A stretch of 64,000 bases of DNA from Paragorgia papillata (Eukaryota; Cnidaria; Anthozoa; Scleralcyonacea; Coralliidae), in assembly GCA_035771165.1 (NCBI GenBank), contig JAWNZC010000322.1:8294501-8358500 (forward strand), given 5' to 3'. The translations under genes were made by a program, and so were the position numbers. This document shows, piece by piece, positions 1 to 13,000 of the stretch (positions are counted from its first letter, which is position 1; each line of letters starts with the position of its first letter). The notes beneath the pieces are model-generated. The model was given only the letters and a program-made list of their open reading frames with translations. It had not been told where the DNA came from and searched no databases.

Positions 1-1077
1 ATGTTTCACGTTTACATGAACCTCTTAAAAAGACTGTCAGTGCTGGTCAGCGAGCTAGGTCAAAAGGCGGAATGAAACAACAAGATGAGTTTGCTGATCG
101 CTCTGTTATTCTTCTGCCCGGAGTCGAAGTACGAGTATACTACTCTTCGGTAACTAACTCGGAGAATACTATTAATGTTGCTTCTAGCTCAGCTGACTTT
201 ACACATATTCCTGGTATCCAATCACCTGTTAATCGCAGCAGTGATTCCTTGCTTTCTATGAAGAAAACTGGTAAACATGCCTCGTTATATATATCATTAC
301 TTGTTCAGCCTTTACCCAAAGAAATGCTTCTTCGTCCAGCTATATTGGATTTTATAGACAAGGCCTTGAATCCTATTGTAGCACCAGGCTTTTTTGAAGC
401 AAATGAGCAGGCTTCGGCAGACGTGGCAAGTGTTCACAGTGAATATGAAGTAGATCCTGCAGCTAGTTCATTTGTCTCTTCAGCAACATCAGAACATAGT
501 TCGTTTCCAGTCGATATTGTGGTCGTTGCTCGTGTACAACCATCAAATATTAGGATAAGCTGCTTACCAACATCGCGCGTCGAATGTCTCATGAGAATTC
601 CATCACTCGATGTCGCCTTCTCCTCGAAACCAAGTCCTAACAAATCGTTTAGTAGAGCTAGCTTTCGCAATCCATCGTTTGCACAAGATGGCTTTGGTTC
701 TAACCGATCAACAAGTTTCGATGCTGGTGGTGTTCGCTCTTATGATAGCGGTGGAATCAGCTTCAGTATTTGTCTTTCACGATTCTCGCTTTGTATTTAT
801 CATCCATACGGCAAACAGCATTCTATGGCCAGTAAAACGAATTCAACACCTGAGGACGATTTTCCCCTATCTCCAAAAGCAAGAGTTAATGTTCCTCAAC
901 CCCAACTTATATCTGGCAAAAAGGATGCTCTAAGCTTAAGCTTGGAGTTTATTAAGTTCAATCTTTCTAGGAGAAGATTCGGCGATGTCTTAACAACGAG
1001 TTTACGCAAAGGACAAGATAAACAAGGATCGCAAGATGAGATGTCAGTTGAATCATCAACGCTTGTAAAAGTGTCAG
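1..1077 (+). CDS. BLTP1: BLTP1 exon (first visible, 5' truncated by window)
   Basis: The frame is open from base 3 to the donor at 1078 (G|GTTTGT, phase 1). It encodes the stretch with LLPGVEVRVYY, SSFPVDIVVVARVQPSNIR and SCLPTSRVECLMRIPSLD, followed by a serine-rich low-complexity loop and SLEFIKFNLSRRRF. The ATG at 72 is internal, because the frame continues upstream of it. Confidence 0.93.
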
Positions 1078-4000
1078 GTTTGTACAGTTTTGTACTGTAA
1101 TATACTTTTATCCTTTTTTTTAAGAATGAAGAACTACTTTCGTAGTTTAGAGGTTGGACTATGTGTGCTTAACATATATGGTCTGAACCTAGACACGTGC
1201 TCTTGAGTTAAGTGTGCGTAAATGGCAAGTTTAATTCGATCCAATGGCGCTTACGCTGGATTACGTTATTTTTGTGGGCTTTTTTTGTTTTCACTACCAA
1301 GCCTTAGCTCTGGTCTTATTTATGACTTGACATCATAACGAGGCTTGGTGGTCAAAAGTAAATAGTGCTGAGGGAGATGGCGGCTGTAAATTTATCCACA
1401 ATGTTTTTCTCAGGTCTTAAAGTAGCTTACCCTGGGTGCCAGAGGTTTTTCGACGCTCGTGGGGGATAACGGGGACACACGAGGAAGCCAGGCGGTAAAG
1501 TGGGAGGGGCCATCCCTATAATCCCCTGCTACCCCCCCTGCGAGCGTGGAAGAACCTCTGGCACCCAGGGTAAAAGTAGCTCAAATATCAGATTCTTGCT
1601 ATCATGCTACTACGCCAACCTCGTACCCAGGGGCATTTGTATGGAACTGGGCCAAGATGGCGAATAAAAACAAAATGGTGAGAACAATGGCCCTGGTGGA
1701 GGCTAGCTCAAAATGCGCAGTATATTGCGCATTTTTTAACTAGTACTCAGTCCTTTACACAGTAATTACACCTAATTACACTAATTATTGCGTGGTTTAA
1801 AATATAATCCCCCGCGCTGTGGGCAAGACCAACCCGACAAGCCCAAAATACTTTTTTAAAAAACCCAACAAAATCAAACCATCTAATTTATGCAATAATA
1901 TCTTGACCAATCAGAGGCTGAGATAGCCTAGCCTCCACCAGGGCCATTTGTTCCCACCATTTTGTTTTTATTTGCCATCTTGGCCTAGTTCCCTACAAAT
2001 GGCCCTGTGTACGAGGTTGGCTACTACGCCTTCCAGTTGAGTTTGGAACCGCTAAAGTTTTGTTGTTAAGTTTAGTCGTTTGAAATTTCTAGTTTGACGT
2101 AATGCGAACGATGTTGTCAAGGCGTTGCAAAGGGCAATGCACTGGCGCTAGTATATGTAACGCCTTGGCAACGCCTTGACAACATCGTTCGCATTACGTC
2201 ACAACTACAAATTTCAAATGACTAAACTTAACAGCAAAACTTTAGCCGTTACAAACTCAACAGGAAAGCGCAGTAACATAGATTAAATAGGAGATTTATT
2301 ACTGAAGTTGAGTTTATGTAGCTTTATGGTCCCACAAGAAACAATATTTACGGGGTGTACAAAGAAGGGGGTTAAATGAACATGTAATATTAAAAAACAT
2401 TAAATTTGTTTTATATAGGAATATGTGACATTGGTTCAGCCACATTTACTTATGACATGCGAAGATTACAAGAAATCCTAGATTTTCCTAAATGCTGGCA
2501 CAAGCGTGGTTTGTTTAGCAGGTTGTTTCTAGGAAAGGAAGGAACATATGCGACCAAGTCTGCGCCCGTTCCCACGCCTGATGTTCCTGATGGGGCTGCT
2601 AGTCCTTCTGCAAGGTAAATTATTTTCCATTTGTAAAATGCGCCTGGAATATTTAAAGTGCCTATATGGACCCGGGAGAGTTTACATATTTAAAATATTT
2701 AGGTTCTTCTTTTGCAAAAAATTCATCTTCCCGATCGATCTGAATCAAGAGCCCAAATACTCCGCACCAGTTTCGCATTGTTTTTAAAACAAACCTATAT
2801 TACGTGTTTTCCTTATATAAACAGTTATATAAACAGTTGTATAAACAGTTATATAAACAGTTTTGTGCTCTGAGATTGGGTTCCCTCCCGGTTTGTCGTC
2901 ACTTCCCGGTAACTAGATTCACAGTCAAGTTTGGAGTATATCCTCAAATTTGCCAAATTTACGTGCAAAAAGTTCCATGACGATGATTTTGTCCATGGCG
3001 ACGATTTTGCAAACGAAGATATTTTGACAATTTTGGTCAGGAAGGTCTAAATATGTGAACTCTCCCAGGTCCATACAGGCACTTTAACTTAGTCGTACAA
3101 GTACGCCTAGCCATTGTTGAATTGTGACTAGAATTTTGTTTCTTCACTTTTTCTAAAAATTAAATTTCTAGATTCCCAAAATGAGGGTAGTCGGGGTTTT
3201 TTCCTTATATATTGAGAACGGACTTTTTCACACATTGCAGACCTCAACTGTTTCCTGAAAAGCCAAGTACTCCTGCTGTTGGCAGCGTGTCAGGTAAGAG
3301 GACCTAAGTTATTGTTACTTGTTTCGTCTTTTTCTCTTCTACTTCCACGACTTAATGACTCACTTTTTTCTTAGATAACTTCTTCTTGACGTGTACTCGG
3401 AAGTTGTTACTTTCCATGACCCACCATTGTTTTTTGTTTGTTTTTTGCTTGCTTTTTTTTTTGGTTTTTTTTTGTTTGTTTGGATATTTTTGTATGTTTG
3501 AGGGGTTTTTTTGGGGGGTTTTTTTTTGGGGGGGAGGGGGTGTTACATCTTCTCTATATATTTTCTTACAATACCTTTTCTAATAATATGAAAAATATTT
3601 CTACTACCACTGGGAATGGAACCCTTTGGTCTTTGAATCAATGCATCGGCGCTCTGACCACTGAACTGTTGAGACACGGTAAGGACAGTCAGAGATTTTT
3701 ATATATAAACGTCGCCGTCCTTCTTAAGTCTCCACAGAAAGACATTTCATCTTCACAATATAGGGCGCATCCCCTCGGATGGCTTCCTTAAGTAGCGGAG
3801 TTACTCCTCGCGGCTCTTGTCTACAGGAGGCTTTGATAGGGACGATTTAATAACGTAATAATAATATGTAAAATCGACTGCTACAGCCGAGAATCAAACC
3901 CAAGGTCTTGGAATCAACGTTCCTCTGGAACGGCGATGTCTAAATATGAAATTTAAAATATCTGTCCTGATCGTGTTGAATAGCTCAGTGGTCAGAGCGT

Positions 4001-7000
4001 TAATGCGTTGATTCGAAGACCTTGCAGGGTTCGATTCCTGGTTGAGGCAGTCAGATTTTTCATATTATTATTGTATTAAATCCTCTTTTAGTTTGAAAAA
4101 GAACAAACCTATTCTAATATGGATTATTGTTTGTATAGTCAAATTCTATGTTTCATGTTTGCTAGGTCATCGTCGAAACATTTCAACACCATTACCAGGA
4201 CTTTTGCCATTTCTATCGTCGCCCAGCTTATTTGGGACAATGCCACATGCAAGTACCACGAATATGAAAGGAGATTTAAAATCGAAAAATCGTGCACATC
4301 ATGCCGGTGGTACAATAATATTATACTTTATCTTTTTAATTATTTTTTATTTTTAAGTTAATTTTATGCATTTTTGTTTTATGTTGTATGTCTTGTACTA
4401 TTTGTTCTAAGGGACACACAATCGGCATTCTTGCTGCTCAATGTCATCTTATAAACAAATTCTTTATCTATTCTACACTCCATTGCATCATATTCCATTC
4501 TATTCCATTATATTTTATTCTGTTTTTCCCTATTCTATTCTATTCTATTCTATTCTATTCTATTCTATTCTATTCTATTCTATTCTATTCTATTCTATTC
4601 TATTCTATTCTATTCTATTCTCTATTCTCTATTCTATTCTCTATTCTCTATTCTCTATTCTCTATTCTCTATTCTATTCTCTATTTTCTATTCTATTCTA
4701 TTCTATTCTATTCTATTCTATTCTATTCTATTCTATTCTATTCTATTCTATTCGTGGCTTGAATATTAACCACTCACTAACCCATCCAGACTATTTTGTG
4801 TCGCGCGAATTGTTTTCCAGGTTTGTACTAGCCGCCACGCAGGCTATGTCTGTACGAGAAGGTTTTCTGTGATACTTTCCTTCCAGGGCTGGAGCTATGG
4901 GGGTGGGTGGGGGTTGTGACAACACCCAAAAGTTGCTATACTTGTTCTGGTCGGCAGACAAGAGATTTCAGTCGGCACCCGCCAGGGGCCAGACTCGGCG
5001 AGTACTAGTACTGACGAGTGACGATTATGTGACAGTCGACAAAATTGAGCGTCCACCCCCTCCTGCAGAATTTTCTGAGGACGGCCCTGTTTCCTTCACA
5101 GCGAGGGTGCAAGGATAGAAGTATAATTAACAAATAATGTACACGTGTAGAATTACGGTTACGACAAACTTGCTAATTGCATGCATTTCATAGTTTTTAT
5201 CATGTAAAGTGATTTGTTCCTGTTATCTAAGTGAGCCCGGTTTCAGTATAGTCGCACTGTAAAAGTTACCCACATTTCTAGAGTAATACATGTAATTGCC
5301 GTTTAATCTGCTACACCTTTGATTAGAACAACGTTTTCTACCAAAATAGCAGAGAAATGCTCATATCTTCGCGTAAGTGTACAAGCATATTTCTCGTCAC
5401 TATTTGTACCAAACCCGTTGGTTGTTGGTCTGGTATACAACAATACTACTCGTTCAAAGGCGAAATGAAGATTGTTTGTTGATCATTTTCTAGATTCACC
5501 AATTAAAGCTCCTCGAGATCGCGTATTTGTTTACGACGAGGTAGATTCACCAGCAAGCTGTTCGTCAATGAGCTCTGCGACTACCACAGCCAAGTGGGAA
5601 ACTGTCGTAGTTCTTGCCATTAGTTTATCAAGGTTGGACGTCTCGACAAACATGGCTAACGTGATGGGAAAAACAGTGTACGAAAATATTTTTAATACAA
5701 ATTTTAACGTGGTCTGTAATACATGTTTTCAATCAATCAATCAATCAAATTTTATTTAAACACGTAACGCCCAAGAGCTAAGAAGAAGCTCGTCAGTTCA
5801 AAATACGTACGTGTAAATAAACTTTAAATTACACACTAATACAGTACTATATACTAATTATTAACTATTACACTCTTTAAAATTTAAACCTAGAATCTAG
5901 AATTATCATAAAATATCTTTAAAATACATTGAGTATATAGAAATACAGTTAGTAGTAAGAATCAATTATTAAAGAATAAAAGTTTAAAATTGATGGCTTA
6001 GTAGAGCATCCTTAAACTCTACTATTTCTTGAATTTCCCTAATCTGGACTGGCAGGCTGTTCCATAATTTACACGTAATATACGAGCAGCTATTTTTCAT
6101 CCAGTTAAGATTAAAGAGAGGTTGTTGTTTTAGTCAGGGCTCGCAAAATTTAGAGAAAAATGTCGTTGCTACATTGGACCGAGGTGATTTTGCGTGCTCT
6201 GGTTTTAGTTATGTTGTCTTTTTAGATGGAGCACCAGTGATCTTCGTGCTTCAGGAAATTTACGAATAACAAACTCGGGTGAGCGTACATTACGTTCCAA
6301 ACTTAATATTCGCCAATCAACGTGGGAATCACGTGGTGGTATTGCTGGTGGTCACGTGGAGTTGCAGGATATATCATCGTATGGTGCGTATCAATAATTT
6401 ATATATCAGTTATTTCTTGTAAAAGGCATATTGTTTATTTGTGTCTTGCGTATACTGTGCTATGATTTTCGCCCGAGCGGAGCCTAGGGTGGGAAGTCGT
6501 GCGAGAGAAGTGGAGGCTTCAAATGTTGCCATAATGGCCAGAAATATAAGCAATGCGATCTGACAAGAGTAATGTCATCATCGTTATCAATCTAGAAAAC
6601 CAAATTATTGAAATACGTATTAAACACACGCGTTTTTCCTAATTGAACTTTAGTTTATGCGAGAGCTCTGTTTGATAAATTGGGCGCATTATGTGGATGG
6701 ATGGTATAATATCGTCTGCCTTATATTTTATCACTCTAAATATATATATCCAATATTCTTCCTTTTGAGTGAATATATATATCTGGATAAATAAATTATT
6801 TCTTTGTGTTATTTTGTGTAGTGAATGTGAACGAACGATTGGGTTCTGAGCCTGAACATTGTGGTAATGTTAGGTTTCGTTACTGCGAAAGCCGTATTGA
6901 CTACATGGGTACATGCATTCTTATGGGGAACATATCAGCTTTTCGTATTTCAATGGTAGATGAATGGAAAACGAATATTAACAAGAAACTTTCCACAGGT

Positions 7001-10000
7001 ATGGCTATTTTACACAGAAGACTGTCATTAAAATACTGGCACTACATAAATAAGGCATGGGTGGTACAAGCTGTTAGCGCGCTGCCTCTCGTCACTGAAG
7101 TTAAGCCCGGTCGAGTGGGGTTAGGAGTGGCGTCCACCCTTGCCTTACAGTAGTAGCCAACGAAAGAGGAACCTTCTGGCTACCCCCGACTGCGGTCGAC
7201 CGACCACCACCACCACATATAGACATAAGACATCTAAACAAGACACTACACCTCTCCGCAGCACACAATAATACAGTGAAGTGCAGTACAGTACAGTACA
7301 GTACAGTACAGTACAGCGCTGGACCAGACACCACAACTACGTCAGAAACAATGAAAAGTATTTGCCATTACCGTAATCAACCACCTCAGTGTCTGGATCA
7401 TGTTTTCAAACATCGTTGGCCGTCAGTCTGCATGTACTAAAGCTCTGAAAAAGAAAAGGAAACTTTTCACCAGGAAAGTTTTGATTTTGACAGTATACTG
7501 GATATTTCTGGTACGGATCATCCCTGTGCCGCATTCTATGTACTATACATGAAGTTTACGCTACACACTGTTCTCTTATTTTTTGGCTTTATCGTTATCA
7601 TAAGTACGTTGTGAAGTTTTGACAATAAAGCCCAACTTTAACAAAGCTACTTACTTATTTTTTGTTTTTAATATATTTTTGAATTTTTGCTAAAATATTA
7701 TATATTCACATTGTAAACTATATTTTTGGTTGCAGATGATTTGTTCAAAGATAATACAAGCGGGACAGGGCACACGAAAGCCGCAGTTTACCTCCGTGGC
7801 AACCTTCACTGGAAAAATGTGGGTCTTGTAATTTGTCGTTCTACTACGACTGACCTTATTAAAATGGCTAACAAGATTGCGACGTTCTTTACTCAACAAG
7901 TCAATAGTAGCGCTATGATGCTCTCGTCTGTCAGCCAACAACCAGTTCATGGGGATGCAGTCTCGTCTCTCGCTAATCCACTAAGTCAACCTTCAACAGA
8001 AAAGAACGAGAAGGAATTTAACAAAGACGGTAATTATATTTGCTACTTAAAGTATATTCTTTCAAGTTTGTATGCTAAACCTCAGTGAATTACAACCACT
8101 AACGTACTTATATAATTAGATTGCAATCTATCCCAGTGACTAAAAGCGTGTAGCCTGACTGAGGTCATATGATAACGAGTACAATTAATCATTTACACTG
8201 CAAGTGATATTTGAAAAGTTTTGCCAAAATTGCACGAGCCGTTAGGCGAGTGCAATTTGGCATAATTTTCAAATATCACGAGTAGTGTAAATCATTAATT
8301 GTACGAGCAAAATCATATGATTACTCGTTTATTATATGCGTGACAAAATTACGACACGTACGCTTCGTACTCATTAACGCCTTTAAAAATATCTTGTTTC
8401 ATTACTTGACAAGAAACATTTTAATTCTGGGTGTTCTCCGTACTCATTTCAAAATATTTACATGGAATTTTTAGTTCATAGTGTACCACAAGTCGTTGGA
8501 AATGTGAAAACTTTCCATTGCAGAATTGGCCGCCATTTTGAATTTTATTGTCAACATCGTTCCCAGGGCCTTGGGAGCAGTACAATTAATAAAATAATTG
8601 TACTGCAGTACAATTAATAAAATAATTGTACTCCTCTCAACCAATCAGAATGTAGTAATTTTGTCATGCATATAATAATAATAATAATAATAAATACATA
8701 TTCATACAGGGTAACTACATCAGTTAAAAAAACTGCTATCAACGTAGGCCTTGTCTATGTAGATCAGAATAACATCAGCGGTCGCTACTGTGTAAAAAAG
8801 GAATTATGTTTGGACTTGCTAGGACACGTTTTGGATCGAGAGTCGCAGTCCAGTTATGTATATTTAACACCATGCGTGAGCTCCAGTCGCGAGCTCACTG
8901 CTGGTGAATAAAGCACGAAAGAGTGCACCATACAAAATTAAGTAATCCATACAAGATTAACTCATCCATGGGAAACTAAGAGTGCACCATAACTAAGAGT
9001 ACGCCATACAAGACTAAGAGTGCGCCATAAAAGACTAAGAGTGCACCATACAAGACTAAGAGTGCATCATACAAGACTAAGAGTGCATCATACAAGACTA
9101 ATAGTGCATCATACGAGACTAATAGTGCACACAATACAAGACTAAGAGTGCACCATACAAGACTAAGAGTGCACCATACAAGACTAATAGTGCACAATAC
9201 AAGACTAACAGTGCATCATACAAGACTAATAGTGCATCATACAAGACTAATAGTGCACCATACAAGACTAATAGTGCATCATACAAGACTAATAGTGCAT
9301 CATACAAGACTAATAGTGCATCATACAAGACTAATAGTGCACCATACAAGACTAATAGTGCATCATACAAGACTAATAGTGCACCATACAAGACTAATAG
9401 TGCATCATACAAGACTAAGAGTGCACAATACAAGACTAAGAGTGCACAATACAAGACTAAGAGTGCATCATACAAGACTAATAGTGCACCATACAAGACT
9501 AATAGTGCATCATAAAAGACTAAGAGTGCATCATACAAGACAAAGAGTACACCATACAAGACTAGAAGTGCACCATACAATATTCTTAGTAATATATCAA
9601 ATTTTATATCGTTTACAAAAGGTTTGAAGTATCAACACTGGAGCAAGGTTCTTGGAAAAATCTCCAATCTTAAATCAGACGTACTTTCTTCGCCACTTCC
9701 AGAGAAAGGTACCGTTGTTGGTGGATCATTAGAACTAACTGGTTGGGAAGTATTATTAGCCTGTTTCCATGGTCTTAATTTCCGTTCCCAGACTTGGGCG
9801 TTGTTTTCTATTAGCCAGCCTTGTGCTACGTTTTCCAGTAAAGTTGGCTCCGTGGAGAAAAGTTGCCAGGTTCGTCGTGCGCGTTCTATTCAAAAACTTT
9901 CTTTTCAACTCGGAACACGAACTCCTTCTCCGAAGTCTAATGATCCTCAAGAGATAGGTAAGATTTCTGGGAATCTTTGACATTAGCTTATTTAACTAGG

Positions 10001-13000
10001 ATCGTAATAAGGACTTATTAACCGAGTGCGAGGTCTGTACGGGAAAGTATTTGCCTGAGGTTTTCGTACAGACCAAACTCATTAAAACAGAATGTGTTGG
10101 AACATAATAAGTTACCGAACTCATTAAGACAGAAAAACGAAAATATTTTAGTACCAAATTAAAAGATTGCAGTAACAGTAAAGAGTGGTGGCAAACCATA
10201 AACAAATTGTTAAACAAACAATCAGAATCTACAACGATTAACCAAGTTAAAGTTAATGGAACTGATATAACCGGAGATGCAAGTGTGGCCGAAGAATTTA
10301 ACGACTTTTTTTGCTCAGTAGGCCCCAAACTAGCGAACGAAATTCCACCTACGAACATAGATCCTTTAAGTTACATGACTCCGGTGTCGACCTCATTTGA
10401 TTTTCAAGATATAGTAAACGAAGAGTTAAAGAGTGCAATTAAAAATATAAAAACGAGCAAATCACCAGGCTTAGACAAAATTTCTGTAAAATTACTCAAA
10501 GAAGCTGGTGACGCTATAATACCTTCACTGGCGTTCTTATTCAACCTATCTCTGTGTACTGGGTTTTTTCCAGATGATTGGAAATTTGCCAGGGTGACCC
10601 CCATTTATAAATCGGGTGAAAAAACAGACTGTGGAAACTACCGACCTATATCGATAATTTCCACTATCGCTAAAATCTTCGAAAAACTTGTCTATAGACA
10701 AATGGTTGCCTATCTTAGGGGCTGTTTACATGAGCCGGGCTAGCCCGGTTAACTAGGCTCGCGCGATTGATTAGGATCTCACTGTGGTTTTCAAACTCGC
10801 ATAAACTAAATGCACAAAGAAGAATTGGTTTGGTTTAGATGTAAACGAATCCTAACGTTGATTAAAATCTCCTTTTGTGGCCGAGGAAAGAATTTCGTGA
10901 CACGAGTCAGCCCGGTTAGCCAGGCTAGCCCGGCTCATGTAATCGGCCCCTTAACGAAAACAACATTATATCTCCTAACCAGTTAGGTTTTCGATCACTT
11001 CACTCAACTGAAACTGCACTTCTTAGCTCTACTAATCAGTGGCTTGTGGACCTAGGACTCATCAATGGTGTACTATTTCTAGATCTACACATTTTATTGT
11101 TCAGAATTTTGAATAAAGATACCCAGTTCTCTTTTATTTGTATTCAAATCAACTCAGAAATTTTCTCTCCAAAACTTACAGGGCCAAGAAAAAAGCGTAT
11201 TGACCGGTCGGTCAATATCGTAAAATCCCGACCTCTCGGGAACCAATCAGCGTGCGTCGTTTTGCGTACGGACCGGAAATCAACCCCAGCCATATAATAA
11301 ATTTTTTTATTATATGGCTGGGTTTGTTTTCCGATCCGTACGCAAAACCATGCATGCTGATTGGTTCCCGAGCGGTCAGATTCTACGACATTGACAGACC
11401 GGTCAATACGTTTTTTTTTTACGAGTTAATTTGAATACAAATAAAAGAGAACTGGGTTTCCTTATGCAAATATTCCGAACAACAAAATGTGTTACATTTT
11501 ATAATGAGGTACGAAAACCTCAGGCAAATACTTTCCCGTACAGACCTCACCCTCGGTTAATAAGTCTTTAATATTCCTGATTGTAATAGTTAATGCCCTT
11601 TAATTATTAGTCCAATTTATCTCGCTTTACGTTACCTAGACGAATATACCAATTTATCATGTTAGACACCAGAAATATATACTAAAATAATTATCCTACC
11701 GTCTTTTTTAGTACACATGGGAATGATCTGTAAAGTACAGCGAGGTCGTCGTAACCCTCCTTCAATGGGTAGTTCCGTTTCAGAATGGTTGTCGTATGTT
11801 TCTTCAGTGAGCAACGTTCCTCGATCATCAGGAGGCGATACATCGCCTCCTCCACGGCCAAAGTCAGACGCTGAGGCTACCGTGTTTTCTCGAAGACGCA
11901 ACAAGTCTGTATCTAGCAGTCATAGATATGATCACGAGTCTGAAGCCATCTTTGGTCTGCCCAGCTTTAAAGTCGACTTAATCACAGAGCACGATCAACC
12001 AATCCGAGTGTATCTTTCCTCTGCAGACCAAGTTTCAGAATCTTGGCCGGTAACACCAAGCAGTCCACACATTGTAGAATGTAGTTTGGAATCGTGTTTC
12101 TATGATAGTCTGTATGTTACAATGGATGTTGGACTGCTATTCTTCTTACATGAAATTATTACAGCCTATGTGAAGGAGAATGAAGCTGCAGCAAGTAAAA
12201 GTACAACTCCAGGTAAGAGATGGATAAATCATGGATAGAATAGATAAAACATGTGATACTTTTACAAAAAGCATTACAAGTGGTATCTCCACTTTCACAG
12301 TCAAGAAATTTTTTATTCTAAGAAACATTTTTTATATTAAGGAAATGTAAACTTTACATTAATTTGTAAGTGGAGAAAATAATTGCTTTTAGAAAGATTT
12401 TTATCACTCGATATTTGATTATGATGCACATCATTTTCAAAATAACAACTATTTTATTGTAATATTTAAATAAAGTAGAATAGTAAATTCTGGTGAGATT
12501 TATAAACACCTCTTCAACACAGGTTCCAGAACAAAAGTATAAAAACGATTTAAAAAACAATGTTCGACATCCGGGTAATTATACGCCATATAACACTTAG
12601 TCCCCGTTAACTCTTTTACGCTACAGTCGACTTTTATTAATTTACTCTGGCTAACGCCAGACGAATTTATTCGTTACAAATGGTTTTCTTCATTTTTAAC
12701 AAATATTTCTGTTTTTAGTGCCACAAGCTAAAGATGAAAACGACGCAGCAAAATTAGCTGGCGATGGTGAAAAAACTGTGACAGTTGGTCAACGGAAAAA
12801 GGTCCGTCAGTTTAGAAGCAAATCGTGGAAATTAGAGCCGACTGTACGCTTCCTTTCATGGGCAGGACGTCGCATGGAGGGTGTCAACATTGACTGGGTT
12901 CTAGAAAAACTTGGCTTTGAGCATGCGCGGCTGACGATACCTAAATGGGTTCAGCGTGGAGCTATGGATCCTATGGACAGATTTTTGTCTGTTTTACTTT

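Larger units (their letters stand above)
10011..11567. mobile_element. Outer element with about 60-bp terminal inverted repeats
   Basis: 10011-10069 and 11509-11567 are near-perfect inverted copies (GGACTTATTAACCGAG..., through GTACGGGAAAGTATTTGCC). The interior is filled by a LINE fragment, a Harbinger-like MITE and another foldback. The whole stack lies in the intron between BLTP1 exons ending 9957 and starting 11712. Confidence 0.75.

Noticed and set aside
3977..4050. Functional tRNA gene
   Set aside because: A and B boxes are present but acceptor and anticodon stems do not form; better explained as a SINE head.
4388..4872. Frames of 124 and 143 codons across 4.4-4.9 kb
   Set aside because: They translate the TATTC microsatellite and lie in a BLTP1 intron.
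4897..5118. 73-codon plus-strand frame within a BLTP1 intron
   Set aside because: No acceptor or donor in a usable phase and no family resemblance; BLTP1 joins correctly without it.
8925..9583. CRISPR array
   Set aside because: Units are contiguous 21-bp tandem repeats without unique spacers, in a eukaryotic intron.
9119..9627. 153- and 159-codon frames in the minisatellite on both strands
   Set aside because: A 21-bp unit is a multiple of three, so long frames are automatic; no other coding evidence exists.
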